Part shown: positions 1 through 8,183 of the stretch, one piece after another
Layout of the letters: each line of letters begins with the position of its first letter
Position numbering within the stretch: position 1 is the first letter of the stretch
From: Bin52 sp965213935
GTDB lineage: Bacteria > Pseudomonadota > Alphaproteobacteria > Thalassobaculales > Thalassobaculaceae
NCBI GenBank assembly: GCA_965213935.1
Contig: CBDCAO010000011.1
Location: 682,001 to 746,000, forward strand
DNA: 64,000 nucleotides
Direction of reading: 5' to 3'
Made by a program: the position numbers and the translations under genes
Notes under the pieces: generated by a model
What the model was told of the DNA's origin: nothing
Seen by the model: the letters and a program-made list of their open reading frames with translations, nothing else
The model's database searches: none

Positions 1-1457
1 TCCGATGCGTTCCCCATCCGGCAGGTTCCGGCCGGGTGGTGGTTTCCGATCCCGCGCTGGCGCACGTCGGCGAGCAGCTCCTCGTCGCTGTCGCACACGA
101 TGCCGGGTTCGATCTCGCCAAGGTTCCAGTCCGCAAGCGCCGGCTGGCCGGCAATCCGCCGGCACAGGCGCATGCCGAACAGGATGGCGCGTCGGTCGTA
201 TTCCGAGCGCAGGAACTCGTAGCTGATCGCGGGCGGGGCCAGCGGGTCCGGGCTCGCCATGCGCACTGTCCCGGTACAGTCAGGCGCCAGGTGGACCGGG
301 CTGAAGGTGAAGCACGAATACGGGTGCGCAACCACGCGGTCCGGGCTCCGCTCCTTGGCACTCCACAAGAACGTGTTGATCTGGATGTCCGGGCCCTCGA
401 GCCTCGGGTCGGAGCGCGTAAACAGACCGGCGCTGATCCCGGTGTTGGTGAGAGGGCCCTTGCCGAACAGGTACCGGGCCCCGGCGAGGAGGCGGCGCGG
501 CAGGCTGTTCGCCAGGTCGTTCATGGTCACGTGCCGCGAGCACCGGTAGACAAGGTAGGTGTTGAAGTGATCGCGCAGATGCGAACCGACACCCGGGAGG
601 TCGACCTCGACCTCGACACCCATGCGCCGGAGCAGGTCACCCGGCCCGATGCCGGACAGCTGGAGCAGGTGCGGAGAGCCGAAGGCGCCACCGCTGACCA
701 CGATCTCCCGTCGCGCCCGGGCGTGGCGGATCCCGGCGGGCGACTGGTATTCGATCCCGGTCGCGCGGCCCCCGGACAGGATCAGCCTGCGCGCCTGCGC
801 GCCTGTGACGACCGTCAGGCCAGTACGCCGGGCCGCGGGCTTGAGATAGGCCCGGGCGGCACTCCAGCGCCGGTTCCGGGACGCCGTGAACTGGTAGAAC
901 CCGACGCCTTCCTGGACAGGTCCGTTGAAGTCCGGGTTATAGGGAATGCCGGCCTGCATTGCCGCCTTGATTATGGCGCTCGGCAGCGGCCAGCGTTCGG
1001 GCACGTCGGAGACCCGGAGCGGGCCGCCGGTACCGTGCAGCTCGTCGGCGCCGCGCTCGTTGTCCTCCGCCTTGAGGAAGTACGGCAGCACCGACGCCCA
1101 GTCCCACCCCTCGAGCCCGCGCTGTCGCCAGCCATCGTAGTCGCGGGGCTGGCCGCGCATGTAGATCGTCCCGTTGATCGAACTGGTACCGCCCAGAACC
1201 CTGCCGCGAGGCAGGTAGAGGCGGCGCCCGTCGAGGGCCTCGACCGGCTCGGACTGGAACTTCCAGTTCACCCGTGCATCGGTATAGATCTTGGCGTAGC
1301 CGAGCGGGATGTGGATCCAGGGATTGGTGTCACGGGGTCCCGCCTCGAGCAGCAGCACCGAGTAACGGCCGCTCTCGCTCAGGCGTGCCGCGACAGCGCA
1401 TCCTGCCGAACCTGCTCCGGACACGATGAAGTCGAACTCCGCATTGTCCTCGATCAT
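1..1457 (-). CDS. GMC-family FAD oxidoreductase (choline/alcohol dehydrogenase type), 3' end outside window
   Basis: I read this on the minus strand from ATG at 1457; at least 485 codons are present and the C-terminus runs off the left edge. The N-terminus has a dinucleotide-binding fold (SGAGSAGCAVAARL, about residues 13-26), then the GMC signature region PRGRVLGGTSSINGTIYMRG. Near the window edge is GNHHPAGTCRMG, which carries the active-site His of the family. GMC enzymes oxidise alcohols to aldehydes with FAD; choline dehydrogenase and polyethylene-glycol dehydrogenase are relatives, and the substrate cannot be told from this. No signal peptide is visible, so it is probably cytoplasmic. 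The neighbour downstream on the plus strand is a TnpB element, so no operon partner is visible upstream. Confidence 0.93.
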   Translation of the reverse strand, partial: MIEDNAEFDFIVSGAGSAGCAVAARLSESGRYSVLLLEAGPRDTNPWIHIPLGYAKIYTDARVNWKFQSEPVEALDGRRLYLPRGRVLGGTSSINGTIYMRGQPRDYDGWRQRGLEGWDWASVLPYFLKAEDNERGADELHGTGGPLRVSDVPERWPLPSAIIKAAMQAGIPYNPDFNGPVQEGVGFYQFTASRNRRWSAARAYLKPAARRTGLTVVTGAQARRLILSGGRATGIEYQSPAGIRHARARREIVVSGGAFGSPHLLQLSGIGPGDLLRRMGVEVEVDLPGVGSHLRDHFNTYLVYRCSRHVTMNDLANSLPRRLLAGARYLFGKGPLTNTGISAGLFTRSDPRLEGPDIQINTFLWSAKERSPDRVVAHPYSCFTFSPVHLAPDCTGTVRMASPDPLAPPAISYEFLRSEYDRRAILFGMRLCRRIAGQPALADWNLGEIEPGIVCDSDEELLADVRQRGIGNHHPAGTCRMGNAS

Positions 1458-1568
1458 GGGTCCGGCTCTCCGACACGATGTCGGACAACGCTGCTCCCGG
1501 CTGCGTGTGCTGTCAATCGGTCAGGCAGGCACGATCACGGTTTCAGTAGGGGACCATAAGGAAAGCTT

Positions 1569-1584
1569 GGCGGCTCATGCCGCC
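1569..1584. repeat. Left-end hairpin of the TnpB element
   Basis: The sequence GGCGGC-TCAT-GCCGCC is a perfect 6-bp stem with a 4-nt loop. It lies inside the left inverted repeat and matches the right-end hairpin in loop and core. Confidence 0.7.
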
Positions 1585-1613
1585 CGCCTCGAGACGTTTC
1601 CCTGGGGGCTCCT

Positions 1614-2618
1614 GTGTCGAAAGCCAGACAGCGTCATGCCGCCTGCAGGCGCTTGTCGCCCTGCATGTTCCATGCCGTTTCCCGTAAGTCTTCCGTCTTG
1701 TTCGGGAGACGCCGCGTGCCGTCCGGGACAAGACCGGGGACGAAACCGCAGCGTGCACACCGCCAGGTCACGGACCGTCTGCTGCCGCAGACGCGGGACA
1801 ACTGGCGCCGCCTGGAGCGGGTGCCGGAGTGCCAGCGGCAGTTGTACAATGCCGCCCTGCAGGAGCGGTCGGACGCCTGGCGTCCGGCAGGTGTTTCCCT
1901 GACCTTGCAGGACCGGTTCAGGAGCCTGACGGTGTGCCGCCGGGAAATCCCGGAGATGGCGGCCGTACCGGTCGCCATCCAGCGCAGCACCCCGTCTCCG
2001 GACGGCACCCCGGTCTCGGCGGTGCTGAAGCGCGAGGCCGGGCGCTGGTCTGCCGTGGTCTGCCATGCGGTTGCTCATCCGGAGCCGGAGGATGACGGGA
2101 CCGCGATCGGCATCGACATGAACGCCGGCCAGGTCGCGGCGAGCGACGGCCGGCTGTTCCACGCCCCGGACATGCGCCGCCTCGAGGCCCGGAAACGCCG
2201 GTATCAGCGCATGGTTGCGCGGCTCGCCCGGACGGCACGGCGCATCGCCATGACCCGGCGCGACTGGCACCACCGGGTCTCGCGCAGGATCGCGGAGAAT
2301 GCGCACACCGTCGCCATCGAGAAGCTGAAGGTGAAGGCCATGACGGCACGCGCCCGCGGCACGGTGAAAGAGCCGGGGTTCTGCGTGCGCCGGAAGGCCG
2401 GGCTCAACCGGGTCGTTCTCGACACCGGCTGGGCCGCCCTGCGCGCGATGCTGGAGTACAAGGCGGGGTGCGTGATCGCGGTCGATCCCCGCCACACCAG
2501 CCAGACCTGTGCAGCGTGCGGGCACGTCGACGCCCGATCGCGCAGGACACGGGACCGGTTTCACTGCGTGGCCTGCGGCCACGCCGGTCATGCGGACGCG
2601 AATGCGAATGCGGCCGGC
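1614..2618 (+). pseudogene. tnpB: TnpB (RNA-guided nuclease of IS200/IS605 elements), internally deleted
   Basis: The frame opens at 1614, but recognisable TnpB homology begins near codon 70 (RRLERVPECQRQLYNAAL). The RuvC-like residues are all visible: D168 in GIDMN, E236 in AIEKLKV and D328 in HADAN. The zinc ribbon is intact (C299, C302, C318, C321). Compared with the family, a block of roughly 60 residues is missing after VPVAIQRS (codon 125), exactly where the FPRFKGRRHWNS region should be, and a shorter basic stretch is missing after YQRMVAR. The usual N-terminus is not recognisable. After codon 335 the frame passes without a stop into reverse-transcriptase sequence. TnpB is an omega-RNA-guided DNA nuclease; with these deletions I infer this copy is inactive. 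Confidence 0.75.
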
Positions 2619-3190
2619 CTCCACCCGGACAAGACCCGCCTCGTGGAGTTCGGTCGGTTCGCGAACGCGGATCGGCGCCGACGCGGGGAGGGCAAGCCGG
2701 AGACGTTCGACTTTCCGGGCTTCACGCATTTCTGCGCGACGACCCGGCAAGGCCGTTTCCGGCCTGGTCGCAAGCCGGTCGCGAAAAGGGTCAACAGGAC
2801 CCTGGCGCGGATCGGCGAGGTTCTTCGCAAGCGCAGGCACCACGACATCCGGGAGGTCGGCGCGTGGCTTGGGCGGGTCTGTCAAGGCTGGTTCAACGAC
2901 GATGCCGTCCCGGGGTCGGGCCGGTGGCTCATCGGCTTCCGCCGCAGGCTGCAACGCCTGTGGATGCGGGAGCTCCGCCGTCGGTCCCAGCGAGACCGTC
3001 TCAACTGGAAGCGACTGGAGCGCATGACCGCCACCCGTGGCCGCACCAGCGGTTCGCCGTCAATCACCCGAGGGAGGAGCCGGATGGTTTACCGACCACG
3101 TCCGGATCTGTGCGGGGGGGTGCGCAGCAAATGCGCATCCCTACCGCGACCACGGGGAGGCTGCCGGGGTGCCGGGCCGTGGAACCGTGA
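2619..3190 (+). pseudogene. C-terminal fragment of a group II intron reverse transcriptase/maturase
   Basis: Starting at LHPDKTRLVEFGRFA the frame shows the conserved end of the RT domain (GKPETFDFPGFTHFC, RQGRFRPGRKPVAKR) and the maturase/thumb region (WFNDDAVPGS, LQRLWMRELRRRSQRDR). The final part is broken: the typical ending is spread over three frames, with HPWPHQRFAVNHPREEP in one and VRICAGG in another. At least two frameshifts and a small deletion are therefore present. The catalytic palm (YADD) is absent. I cannot see a convincing intron domain V downstream. This looks like a fragment joined in frame to TnpB inside the IS boundaries. Confidence 0.7.
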
Positions 3191-3214
3191 GAACCGTGAA
3201 CACACAAGCACGGA

Positions 3215-3232
3215 TGACGGCATGAGCCGTCA
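3215..3232. repeat. Right-end hairpin of the TnpB element
   Basis: TGACGGC-ATGA-GCCGTCA is a perfect 7-bp stem with a 4-nt loop. In TnpB elements this end also normally supplies the omega-RNA, but here intron sequence separates it from tnpB. Confidence 0.7.
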
Positions 3233-3252
3233 CGCTTTCCTTGTAGTCCCAT

Positions 3253-4413
3253 TCAGTACGATCGCGGCAGCCCGAGTTCGCGTTCGGCGATGTAGCACAG
3301 GGCAAGGTGGGGCGTGATCGGGGCGAGCCGGTGGATCAGTGACTCGCGCAGGTACCGCTCGACGTGGAACTCGCGCGCATACCCCATGCCGCCATGGGTC
3401 ATCACAGCGGTGTTGCAGGCCTTGAACGCCGCTTCGCCGGCAAGGTACTTCGCCGCGTTCGCCATCACCCCGCACGGCTCGCCACGGTCGTAGAGCTGGG
3501 CTGCCCGGAACGCCATCAGGTTTGCGGCCTCCAGTTCGGCCCAGCATTCCGCGAGCGGGTGCTGGATCGACTGGTTCATGCCGATCGGGCGTCCGAACAC
3601 CCTGCGCTCGCGCGCGTAGTCGCTTGCCCGGGCGAGGGCGGCACGCCCGAGACCGATCAGGCCCGCGGCAATCAGGATGCGCTCCGGGTTGATGCCGTGC
3701 AGCAGGTAGCGGAACCCGGAACCCTCCTCGCCGATCCGGTCCTCGAACGGGATCTCGAGCCCGTCGATGAACAGCATGTTCGAATCGACACATGCCCGGC
3801 CCATCTTGGGGATTTCGCGGATCTCGATCCTGGACCGGTCAAGGTCGGTGTAGAACAGGCTGAGGCCATCGATCGGCCTGGCGGTGTCGGGATCGGTGCG
3901 GGCGATCAGCAGGATCTTGCTGGCGACCTGCGCCGTGGTGGTCCAGGCCTTGCTGCCATGCACCACGTACCCGTTCGCGGTGCGCTCGGCCCGGGTCCTG
4001 AGCCGGGTGGTGTCGAGTCCGGTTTCCGCCTCCGTGACCGCGAAACAGGCGATGTCGGTCCGCCTGATGATCGGCGGCAACGCCCGGGCCTTCTGCTCCG
4101 CGCTGCCGTGGCGGACCACCGGGTTCAACCCGAAGATGCCGATGCTGACCGAGGAGACACCACCGTTTCCGGCTCCCGAGCGCGAGATCTCCTGCATCAG
4201 GATCGCCGCCTCGGTGATCCCGAGGCCCGCGCCGCCATACTCCGTCGGCATGGCGATACCCATGTAACCGGCCCCGGCAACGGCCTGGCAGAAATCTTCC
4301 GGGAACCGGCCGTCCCGATCTCGTTCAAGCCAGTAGTCGTCCCCGAACCCGGCGCACAACCGGGCCACGCTGTCGCGTATCTGCAGCTGTTCGGTCGTAA
4401 AATCGATGCTCAT
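3253..4413 (-). CDS. Acyl-CoA dehydrogenase family protein (386 aa)
   Basis: Flavoprotein that introduces the alpha-beta double bond into acyl-CoA thioesters. The frame has normal family length: an N-terminal helical domain (MSIDFTTEQLQIRDSVARLC), the mid beta domain with CFAVTEAETGLD (FAD/substrate contacts), and a C-terminal helical bundle with RRVFGRPIGMNQSIQHPLA and the MTHGGMGYAREFHVER signature. The usual catalytic Glu in a YEGT-like motif after that signature is absent; the sequence reads LAPITPHLALCYIAERELG instead. The base may therefore sit elsewhere, as in isovaleryl-CoA and long-chain enzymes. The start at 4413 gives the canonical N-terminus. It may be co-transcribed with the SDR/DadA/TauD genes upstream, although a 249-bp gap separates them. 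The stop codon touches the TnpB element. Confidence 0.92.
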   Translation of the reverse strand: MSIDFTTEQLQIRDSVARLCAGFGDDYWLERDRDGRFPEDFCQAVAGAGYMGIAMPTEYGGAGLGITEAAILMQEISRSGAGNGGVSSVSIGIFGLNPVVRHGSAEQKARALPPIIRRTDIACFAVTEAETGLDTTRLRTRAERTANGYVVHGSKAWTTTAQVASKILLIARTDPDTARPIDGLSLFYTDLDRSRIEIREIPKMGRACVDSNMLFIDGLEIPFEDRIGEEGSGFRYLLHGINPERILIAAGLIGLGRAALARASDYARERRVFGRPIGMNQSIQHPLAECWAELEAANLMAFRAAQLYDRGEPCGVMANAAKYLAGEAAFKACNTAVMTHGGMGYAREFHVERYLRESLIHRLAPITPHLALCYIAERELGLPRSY

Positions 4414-4662
4414 GGCTGGCGTCCTTGCAGTCGGGCGAATCGGGTCGGGCGGAATGCGGTGCACGGTGTTCCGACGTCGCCGGACATGGCCGGAAAACCG
4501 GCCCCGGCGCATCCGGCGGCGCCACGGCGCCGGGGTCGCGCGACCGGCGCGCTTGTGCACCCTTGCGGACCCGTCGCGCCGCCATGCGGGACCGGGTCCC
4601 GGGCCGCCGGTACGGCAGGGCAATCCGGTCATGCCCGCTCGCGGGCGGTTCCGGATCGGCTC

Positions 4663-5493
4663 TCAGACCGGGTTGTCGCCGGCGATGGTTACCCGGTAGC
4701 CGTGGCGGGTCGCCGGCCAGTAGTCCCAGACCGTGCGGTGCTGGGTGCATCGGTTGTCCCAGAAGGCGACGGCCTTGCATGTCCAGGTGAACCGGCAGTG
4801 AAACTCCGGCGTGGTGATGTGCTCGAACAGCATGGCGAGCAGGGCCTTGCTCTCGTGTTTCGCGAGACCCTCGATCCGGGTCGTGAAGTTCTCGTTGACG
4901 AACAGGCACTTCCGTCCGGTTTCCGGATGGGTGCGCACCACCGGGTGCCGGGCCTCGGGGAAGGCATTGGCGCCGTCGCGCAGCTCGCCGCCAAAGCCGA
5001 ACCGGTCGCGGTGCACCTGGGCCGACTCGTGCACGGCGGTCAGACCCTCGAGGAAGCGCTGCATCGGAAGCGAGAGCGCCTCGAACGCCGCGTACATGTT
5101 CGCGAACATGGTGTCCCCGCCGACCGGGGGCACCTGGTGCAGGTGCAGGATGCTGCCCATCGGTGGGCGGGCGTCGCAGGTTACGTCGGCATGCCACTTC
5201 ATTCCGGCGACGACACGCGAATTGCGGTCGGCGCGGATGCGAATCACCTCCGGGTGGTCCTCCACATTCGGTGCCGCGGGGTGGATGTGCAGGTCCCCGA
5301 AACCGCGGCCCAGCTCCTTGTGCTGCTCCAGCGTGAGGTCCTGGTCACGGAAGAACAACACGAGGTGACTGTTGAGCAGCGCGCGGATCTCGGCATGCCG
5401 CTCAGCCGTCAGTGGTTCGGAAAGATCGATCCCCTCGACCTCCGCACCGAGGGCCGGACTGACCGGACGGGTGGTGATCCCGGTTGCTGTCAT
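4663..5493 (-). CDS. TauD/TfdA-family Fe(II)/2-oxoglutarate dioxygenase (276 aa), copy 1
   Basis: The iron-binding facial triad is visible as H101-x-D103 (KWHADVT) and H252 (NRCTQH), with a 2-oxoglutarate-binding Arg likely R263. The N-terminal SPALGAEVEGIDLSEPL is the family opening. Such enzymes hydroxylate a substrate next to a sulfonate, amine, ether or carboxylate group, releasing CO2 and succinate. The substrate is unknown. It is last in an apparent operon with a DadA-like oxidase (21 bp upstream) and an SDR, which suggests that an amino-acid-like or N-substituted compound is oxidised and deaminated. It is clearly divergent from the two other TauD proteins in this window. Confidence 0.92.
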   Translation of the reverse strand: MTATGITTRPVSPALGAEVEGIDLSEPLTAERHAEIRALLNSHLVLFFRDQDLTLEQHKELGRGFGDLHIHPAAPNVEDHPEVIRIRADRNSRVVAGMKWHADVTCDARPPMGSILHLHQVPPVGGDTMFANMYAAFEALSLPMQRFLEGLTAVHESAQVHRDRFGFGGELRDGANAFPEARHPVVRTHPETGRKCLFVNENFTTRIEGLAKHESKALLAMLFEHITTPEFHCRFTWTCKAVAFWDNRCTQHRTVWDYWPATRHGYRVTIAGDNPV

Positions 5494-5514
5494 GGTGGAT
5501 CTCCTCCGGAGTGG

Positions 5515-6753
5515 TCAGGCGAACCGGTCGAGCCTGTAGGGCGCCATGTCGATGTTCATGTGCTCGCCGACCGCCAGTGCCGCGATCATGCGTCCGGTCA
5601 TCGGTGCTCCGGTCAGGCCGAGATGACCGTGGCCGAAGCCGCAGAACAGGCCGGGATAGCCCGGCACCTCGCCGATGCAGGGAAGCGAATCGGGGGTTGC
5701 CGGCCGGCGCCCCATCCATTCGGTGGTCTCCCCGGTCCGCAGCCGTGGAAACAGCGAGCGGGAGTGGCGCGCGAAGATGCGGGCCCGGCGGTAGTCCGGC
5801 GCCGCGTCGATCCCGGCGAACTCGGCGGTTCCGGCCGCCCGGACGCCCGCCTCCATCGAACTCGCGACAAACATGTTGTCCGCGTCCATCACCGAGTTCT
5901 CGAGCGTGATCCCCGGGTCGGTGAACACCAGGTGATAGCCGCGTTCGGCCTCGAGCGGCACCCGGATGCCGAGGGGCGCGAGCAGCCGTTTCGACCACAC
6001 CCCGGCGGTCACCACCGCGACCGGCGCCCGACGTTCCCCGTCCCCGGTCTCGAGCAGGTAGCCGCCGCCGGGCTGCGGCCTGATGGCATGGACGGCGGTC
6101 CGTTCGATCCGCACTCCGGCTGCTGCCGCCTTGCGCGCCAGTACCTCGCCCAGACGGCCCGGATTCACGGTCCGGCCCTGGTCGCTGATCAGCCTGGCGG
6201 ACCGGATCTCGGGCGAGAGTTCGGGCTCGATGTCGCGTGCCTCGTCCCCGGTGAGTTCGCGAAACGGTACGCCGCGTTCCTCGCGCAGGCGCCACGCCAG
6301 GCCGCCCGCTGCCGGCGGCAGTCGCGAGACGTGCAGGTACTTGCTGTCGCGCACGAGTCCGTGCTCGCCGGTGCCGTCCAGCAGTTGCCGGTACAGTTCG
6401 AGACCGGGCCTGTTGACGGCGAGCATCGCATCAGCGATCGACGCCACCCGTTGCGGCCGACCGGCCCTGAGAAACCGGACCAGCCAGGGCAGAAGCGTCG
6501 GCAGGTAGCGGGCCCGGATATGCAGCGGGCCGTTCGGGTCGAGCAGCCAGCGCGGGACCCGTGCCAGCATGCCCGGCATGCTCTGGGGCACGCAGGCCCA
6601 GGGCGAGATCACGCCGGCATTGCCGAAGCTGGTGGCGGCCGACGGTTCGTCGCGATCGATCAGTGTCACCGTGCGGCCGCGTTCGCACAGCATCAGTGCC
6701 GTGCAGGTGCCGACGATGCCGGCGCCGATTACCAGGACGTCGCTGTCTCGCAT
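5515..6753 (-). CDS. DadA-like FAD-dependent D-amino acid dehydrogenase/oxidase (412 aa)
   Basis: The N-terminus VLVIGAGIVGTCTALML is a Rossmann FAD-binding motif (G10xG12xxG15) followed by an acidic residue in LIDRD. The body matches the DAO/DadA fold, with SFGNAGVISPWACVPQSMPG early and GAPMTGRMIAALAVGE near the end. The FAD-contacting SLPCIGEVPGYPGLFCGFGHGHLG segment is typical of DadA-like enzymes. The expected reaction is oxidative deamination of a D-amino acid or related secondary amine to a 2-oxo acid, with electrons passed to the respiratory chain or oxygen. It lies 7 bp after the SDR gene and 21 bp before TauD, so the three are probably one transcript. Confidence 0.9.
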   Translation of the reverse strand: MRDSDVLVIGAGIVGTCTALMLCERGRTVTLIDRDEPSAATSFGNAGVISPWACVPQSMPGMLARVPRWLLDPNGPLHIRARYLPTLLPWLVRFLRAGRPQRVASIADAMLAVNRPGLELYRQLLDGTGEHGLVRDSKYLHVSRLPPAAGGLAWRLREERGVPFRELTGDEARDIEPELSPEIRSARLISDQGRTVNPGRLGEVLARKAAAAGVRIERTAVHAIRPQPGGGYLLETGDGERRAPVAVVTAGVWSKRLLAPLGIRVPLEAERGYHLVFTDPGITLENSVMDADNMFVASSMEAGVRAAGTAEFAGIDAAPDYRRARIFARHSRSLFPRLRTGETTEWMGRRPATPDSLPCIGEVPGYPGLFCGFGHGHLGLTGAPMTGRMIAALAVGEHMNIDMAPYRLDRFA

Positions 6754-6760
6754 GTCCGCC

Positions 6761-7561
6761 TCATCCGATCCGCGCCGTCATGCCGCCGTCCACGGGCAAC
6801 GTCACTCCGGTGATGAACCGGGCCTCGTCCGATGCCAGGAACAGCGATGCGAAGGCGGTATCCCACCCGGTTCCCATCTTCCTGCGAAGCGGCACCGTGA
6901 CATCGCGCGCCGCACGCACCTCGTCGGGCGAGACATTTCCGCCTCTCGCGCGGTAGCCGATTGCGATCGGGGTGTCCATCAGGCCCGGCATGATGACGTT
7001 GACCCGGATACCGTAGTCCCAGTTGCTGGTCGCAAGCATGTGGCAGAAGGCGTTCATGCCGGCTTTCGACGCCTTGTAGATGACCCGGTCGGCCGCGCAG
7101 ACGGCGATGATCGACGAGATCGCCGTGATCACGCCCGCCTCCTGGCGGCGCATGATCGGCACCACCAGGCGCGAGGTCCGGTACAGTCCCTTCAGGTTGA
7201 CATCCATCACCCGGTCCCACACCTCCTCGGGCAGGGTCATCGGGTCGGTATCCAGACCGTCGCCGGTAATGCCGACGTTGTAGTGGAGGATGTCAATGCG
7301 CCCGTGCTCCTCCACGCAGGCCTCGACAAACCCCGCGCAGTCCTCGTTGCTGGTGACATCGCCGGAGACCGGCAGGCACCTGCCACCCTCGGCCCGGATC
7401 ATCGCCGCCGTCTCCTCGGCCGAGGCAAGGTCACGGTCGACCGCGACCACGAGCGCACCCTCGCGCGCAAACAGAAGTGCGGTCGCCCGTCCGTTGCCGA
7501 TGGTATCGCCGGCCATCTGACCGGCGCCGACGATGAGCGCAACCCTGTCCTTCAGACGCAT
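6761..7561 (-). CDS. Short-chain dehydrogenase/reductase (266 aa)
   Basis: NAD(P)-dependent oxidoreductase of the SDR family. The coenzyme motif is slightly unusual (GAGQMAGDTIGNG, with an insertion relative to the classical TGxxxGxG). The active site shows ISSIIA and Y-K-A-S-K (VIYKASKAGMN). The C-terminus FITGVTLPVDGGMTAR is standard for classical SDRs. The ATG at 7561 was chosen because it gives the canonical MRLKDRVALIVG opening. First gene of the SDR-dadA-like-tauD operon on the minus strand; the substrate is not identifiable. Confidence 0.9.
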   Translation of the reverse strand: MRLKDRVALIVGAGQMAGDTIGNGRATALLFAREGALVVAVDRDLASAEETAAMIRAEGGRCLPVSGDVTSNEDCAGFVEACVEEHGRIDILHYNVGITGDGLDTDPMTLPEEVWDRVMDVNLKGLYRTSRLVVPIMRRQEAGVITAISSIIAVCAADRVIYKASKAGMNAFCHMLATSNWDYGIRVNVIMPGLMDTPIAIGYRARGGNVSPDEVRAARDVTVPLRRKMGTGWDTAFASLFLASDEARFITGVTLPVDGGMTARIG

Positions 7562-7691
7562 GGCCCGGCCTTCCTGCTGTGGCGCTGTTCCGTTCCCGCG
7601 CAACACCGTAACGGGTCGCGCCGGCGTGATCCACCGCGTCACGCCTTGAACCGAACCGGCGGGTATCCTACCTGTAGGCCAAGGATGACGC

Positions 7692-8180
7692 ATGACGGAG
7701 ACAGGAGTGATGCGCAACATTCCGATGATGCTGTTTGCCGCCGTGACCTTCGCGACCCTCATGCTCGTGTCCGGACCGGGCCCGGCGCTTGCCGGCAAGG
7801 ACCCGGTGTTCACCTCGACCTTCTCCGACGCTGCAATCAGGGGAACCGACCCGGTGGCGTATTTCCGCGAGGGCAAGCCGGTGAAGGGCAGTGCGGAGTT
7901 CAGCCACAGCCACGACGGTGCGACCTGGCACTTCTCGAGTGCGGCCAACCGGGACGCCTTCATTGCCGAACCCGAACGCTACGCGCCACAGTACGGAGGC
8001 TACTGTGCCTGGGCGGTATCCAGTGGCTACACAGCCTCGACCGTTCCGGAGGCCTGGCACATTCACGACGGCCGGCTGTACCTGAACTACAGTCTCTCGG
8101 TCCGCGAGACCTGGTCCCGGGACATCCCCGGCAACATCAAGCGCGGTGACGCAAACTGGCCGGGCGTGCTTGATCGCTGA
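7692..8180 (+). CDS. Secreted YHS-domain protein (162 aa)
   Basis: The N-terminus has a short charged stretch and a hydrophobic segment ending ALAGKD, consistent with a signal peptide. The mature part is a YHS domain: GTDPVAYFREGKPVKGSAEFSHSH in overlapping halves, HFSSAANRDAFIAEPERYAPQYGGYCAWAVSSG, then LYLNYSLSVRETWSRDIPGNI. The GGYCAWA segment with its Cys is conserved in this group, which is thought to bind metals (copper) in the periplasm. ATG at 7692 follows an AAGGA six bases upstream; a second ATG at 7710 is possible. It ends 3 bp from the convergent FAD-oxidoreductase gene. Confidence 0.88.
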   Translation: MTETGVMRNIPMMLFAAVTFATLMLVSGPGPALAGKDPVFTSTFSDAAIRGTDPVAYFREGKPVKGSAEFSHSHDGATWHFSSAANRDAFIAEPERYAPQYGGYCAWAVSSGYTASTVPEAWHIHDGRLYLNYSLSVRETWSRDIPGNIKRGDANWPGVLDR

Positions 8181-8183
8181 CGT

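Larger units (their letters stand above)
1550..3250 (+). mobile_element. IS200/IS605-type TnpB element with a captured group II intron fragment
   Basis: The ends are a 33-bp imperfect inverted repeat (1550-1582 against 3218-3250, starting GGGAC and ending CGGCTCATGCCG), and each end carries its own perfect short hairpin. Paired subterminal hairpins are typical of IS200/IS605 ends, which are recognised by a Y1 transposase TnpA in place of classical terminal repeats. No tnpA is present, so movement would need one in trans. The cargo is a TnpB reading frame with internal deletions, fused to the tail of a group II intron reverse transcriptase. The right end abuts the stop codon of the acyl-CoA dehydrogenase gene (3253-3255), so the insertion did not disrupt that gene. 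Confidence 0.7.

Noticed and set aside
1614..3317. A functional TnpB-reverse transcriptase fusion enzyme
   Set aside because: TnpB has internal deletions and the RT part lacks its catalytic palm and ends in frameshifts, so a working fusion is unlikely.
3364..6813. Very long plus-strand open frame opposite the acyl-CoA dehydrogenase, TauD and DadA-like genes
   Set aside because: Its predicted protein has no family pattern and is Arg/Pro/His-rich; high-GC antisense frames of real genes are often open, and the minus-strand proteins have clear motifs.
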